Source: an uncultured Bacteroidales bacterium (lineage in GTDB: Bacteria > Bacteroidota > Bacteroidia > Bacteroidales > P3). From it: a DNA stretch of 64,000 nt. A program made the translations under genes and the position numbers. Below are positions 62,337 to 64,000 of this stretch, piece by piece. The DNA is taken from the NCBI GenBank assembly GCA_947167075.1, contig CAMVGR010000007.1, forward strand, positions 1 to 64,000. The letters are read 5' to 3'. Within the stretch, counting starts at the first letter, position 1. Each line of letters opens with the position of its first letter. The notes beneath the pieces are model-generated. The model saw only the letters and a list, made by a program, of their open reading frames with translations, was not told the origin of the DNA and made no database searches.

Positions 62337-64000
62337 ATGAAAAGCATTTATAGTTTGTTCAAGGCTAGCGTAAAGACGATTACGAACTATTATATGTTGC
62401 TGGTGGAAGAGACCCGCAGCAATAGGCTGGTGGGTAGCACCAACGAGTGGGTGTTGGACAACTACTACATGATCAGCGAACAGGAGAAGGTGCTGAAGGA
62501 AGAGCTGCGCGGACTGGAGCGCGGCCCGTGGCGTTTGGAGCGGCACCGTATTGGCCAGCTGAGCGACCTGCTGACCAACTATTTCCGTCGGTGCCACTAC
62601 GAGGTGGACAAGGCCCTGCTGTTCCGCTATCTGGCACAGGTGCAGCGTCGCCAGAAAGACTATATGTCCTATCCCGAGGTGACGGCTTTGTTGCCATTGG
62701 CCAAGACAATGCTGATTATGGAACTGGCCGACCTGTGCAAGGAGATGCACGCCGCCGGTGCCGAGCACTACTCGGTGACCGACAAGAACCACGCCAACCT
62801 CGACATGCTGAACGATGCCGCACGATGCAACCTGCGGATGATGAATATCTTCAACTCGCTGAAGAAACTGACCAAACTGCCCGTGGCCGAGCTGATCGAC
62901 GCGGTGAGCTACTCGGAGCGTATGCTGAAGGGCGAGCAGGCGGACATGTACGACAAGATGCAGGACAAGACGAAGGACGACTACCGCGCCCAGATAGTGC
63001 GTCGAAGTCGTCGTGGCAAGAAACCCGAGCACGAATACGTGCAGCAGCTGGTGGCCGACAGCGATGCCGCAGGGCAGCATGTGGGCTGGCTGCTATTCCC
63101 GCCCAAGGCATGGGCGGCACGCGGGGCATGGTATGTCGTCATCGTGGTGGTGGCCTCGATAGTGCTTGCAACGGCTATTGCTGCTCTGGCTACCGGATTC
63201 CGGCCCAATGGGGTGTTCGCACTGCTGGCGGTGCTGATGTGCGTGCCGATGAGCCAGGTGGTGATCGACCTCTTCAACTGGCTGCTCAGCAAACTGCATA
63301 AGCCCCGTGGCACCTTCAAACTGAAATTCAAAGATGGCCTCATACCGAAACAGTATGCCACCATGGTTATCATGCCCACCATACTGAAGAACAAGGAGAA
63401 GACCGTCGAACTGCTAGAACAGTTGGAGGTGTACTATCTGTCGAATATCAACCGTGGCGAGGGCCACCTGAACGTCAGCCCACTGGCTGCCGACGGCAAG
63501 TCGACAGAAGAAAGGTCGCAGAACCTGTACTACACCCTCATAGGCGATGCAGCCTCGTACAAAGAGGCCGATGCCCCGTGGGACGAGGAAGTGGTGGAGG
63601 CCGGATTGCAGAAAGTGCACGAGCTGAACGACAAGTACGGTGCCCCGATCTTCAACTTCGTCTATCGCCGCCGAGCCTGGAGCGACGGCGAGCGTACCTG
63701 GCTGGGTCACGAACGCAAGCGTGGAGCCATACTCCACTTCAACGATTTGCTGCTGGGTGTGACCGACGCGGAAGAGCGTGCAAAGCGTTTCCGCTGCGAG
63801 ACCATCACCGAATGGCGAGCTCAGAATAGCGGCTGGCAGATGGAAAGCGAAGCGGTGCAGTCGGCAGCGTCGATCGCCTCGCCGACAGAATGCCCCATAC
63901 AGTTCATCATCACCCTCGACACCGACACCGAGCTGGTGCTCTATTCGGCACAGAAGCTTATCGGGGCCATGGCACATCCGCTGAACCGCGCTGTGCTTTC
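62337..64000 (+). CDS. Cyclic beta-1,2-glucan synthase-like protein (N-terminal part, runs off the window)
   Basis: 554 codons are present with no stop. Start MKSIYSLFKASVKTITNYYM. The N-terminal region EWVLDNYYMISEQEKVL matches the E-x-W-x-x-D-N-Y-x-x-I-x-E-Q pattern of NdvB/ChvB-type cyclic glucan synthases; two membrane segments (~263-287 and ~291-316) follow; then ERKRGAILHFNDLLLG (~458-473) and the GT84 metal-site region FIITLDTDTELV (~523-534), followed by GAMAHPLNRAVL. Full-length relatives are ~2,800 residues, with a GH94-like phosphorylase end. No signal peptide needed. In Proteobacteria the product is a periplasmic glucan. Longer frames in other registers over this stretch are shadows. 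Confidence 0.85.
   Translation, partial: MKSIYSLFKASVKTITNYYMLLVEETRSNRLVGSTNEWVLDNYYMISEQEKVLKEELRGLERGPWRLERHRIGQLSDLLTNYFRRCHYEVDKALLFRYLAQVQRRQKDYMSYPEVTALLPLAKTMLIMELADLCKEMHAAGAEHYSVTDKNHANLDMLNDAARCNLRMMNIFNSLKKLTKLPVAELIDAVSYSERMLKGEQADMYDKMQDKTKDDYRAQIVRRSRRGKKPEHEYVQQLVADSDAAGQHVGWLLFPPKAWAARGAWYVVIVVVASIVLATAIAALATGFRPNGVFALLAVLMCVPMSQVVIDLFNWLLSKLHKPRGTFKLKFKDGLIPKQYATMVIMPTILKNKEKTVELLEQLEVYYLSNINRGEGHLNVSPLAADGKSTEERSQNLYYTLIGDAASYKEADAPWDEEVVEAGLQKVHELNDKYGAPIFNFVYRRRAWSDGERTWLGHERKRGAILHFNDLLLGVTDAEERAKRFRCETITEWRAQNSGWQMESEAVQSAASIASPTECPIQFIITLDTDTELVLYSAQKLIGAMAHPLNRAVL

Noticed and set aside
62447..63301. 284-codon plus-strand frame at the right end
   Set aside because: Out of register with the cyclic glucan synthase-like frame starting at 62337, which has the motifs and no stop to the window end.

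Overview
The window looks like chromosomal DNA from a member of the Bacteroidales (phylum Bacteroidota). The evidence is the promoter style (-7 element TAnnTTTG with a TTTG box about 19 bases upstream, before rpsP, leuS, nrdD, a fimbrillin-like gene and a crotonase gene), the near absence of Shine-Dalgarno sequences, and Bacteroidota forms of several proteins: ribosomal protein S16 with a long Ala/Glu tail, a ~326-residue NusB, a 520-residue signal peptidase I with extra N-terminal membrane segments, fimbrillin-like lipoproteins, DUF6266-like proteins and a type IX secretion sorting-domain remnant. The genus cannot be told from this sequence. No rRNA, tRNA, prophage, insertion sequence or CRISPR array was seen.

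Layout. 1-813: tandem and dispersed repeats. 814-8724: rpsP, rimM, a degenerate DksA/TraR protein, ddl, a 1.5 kb-residue secreted protein of unknown function and a beta-carbonic anhydrase. 9049-19000: a DUF6266-like gene, a CDF metal exporter, and a minus-strand operon of TPR protein, outer-membrane barrel and folC, preceded by a thioredoxin-like lipid/periplasmic protein. 18856-28268: a long plus-strand run of leuS, nusB, DUF1573 lipoprotein, yajC, ybbR-like, coaE, then a GH3/beta-lactamase fusion and a DnaJ/TerB protein. 28339-32564: nucleoside phosphorylase, a Ser/Thr/Arg-rich surface protein, a VanX-like dipeptidase and a second DUF6266-like gene. 32687-37065: a tightly overlapped minus-strand operon for GDP-heptose precursor synthesis (gmhB, hddC, gmhA, hddA) with a glycosyltransferase and a TonB C-terminal protein. 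37499-39628 and 56554-58445: two copies of a cassette of fimbrillin-like lipoprotein plus small peptide. 39778-42590: nrdG and nrdD behind a cobalamin riboswitch. 42756-56058: free-methionine-sulfoxide reductase, zinc metallopeptidase, two glycosyltransferases, topoisomerase IV subunit A, signal peptidase I, a lipoprotein, NUDIX, dprA, MORN lipoprotein and cca. 58587-60260: crotonase and 3-hydroxyacyl-CoA dehydrogenase. 60356-64000: an orphan type IX sorting-domain remnant, murF, and the first third of a cyclic beta-1,2-glucan synthase-like giant enzyme.

The most interesting observation is in the two fimbrillin-like cassettes. Each lipoprotein gene carries a run of nine C bases inside its signal peptide. 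With nine C the copy at 37715-39628 is in frame and encodes an intact lipoprotein signal; with nine C the copy at 56554-58234 is out of frame by one base and stops after 26 codons, although loss of one C would restore a perfect lipoprotein signal ending in VSC. This is the pattern expected of slipped-strand phase variation, and each gene is followed about 20 bases later by a 63-64 residue peptide of one shared family. Other unexplained structure includes five copies of a CCGTACATGCA-type repeat, each lying upstream of a gene in the same relative orientation; three copies of a CTTACTC...GAGTAAG element, two of them just before the DUF6266-like genes; and two long hairpins built from 11-base TTGTTGTCCGC units.
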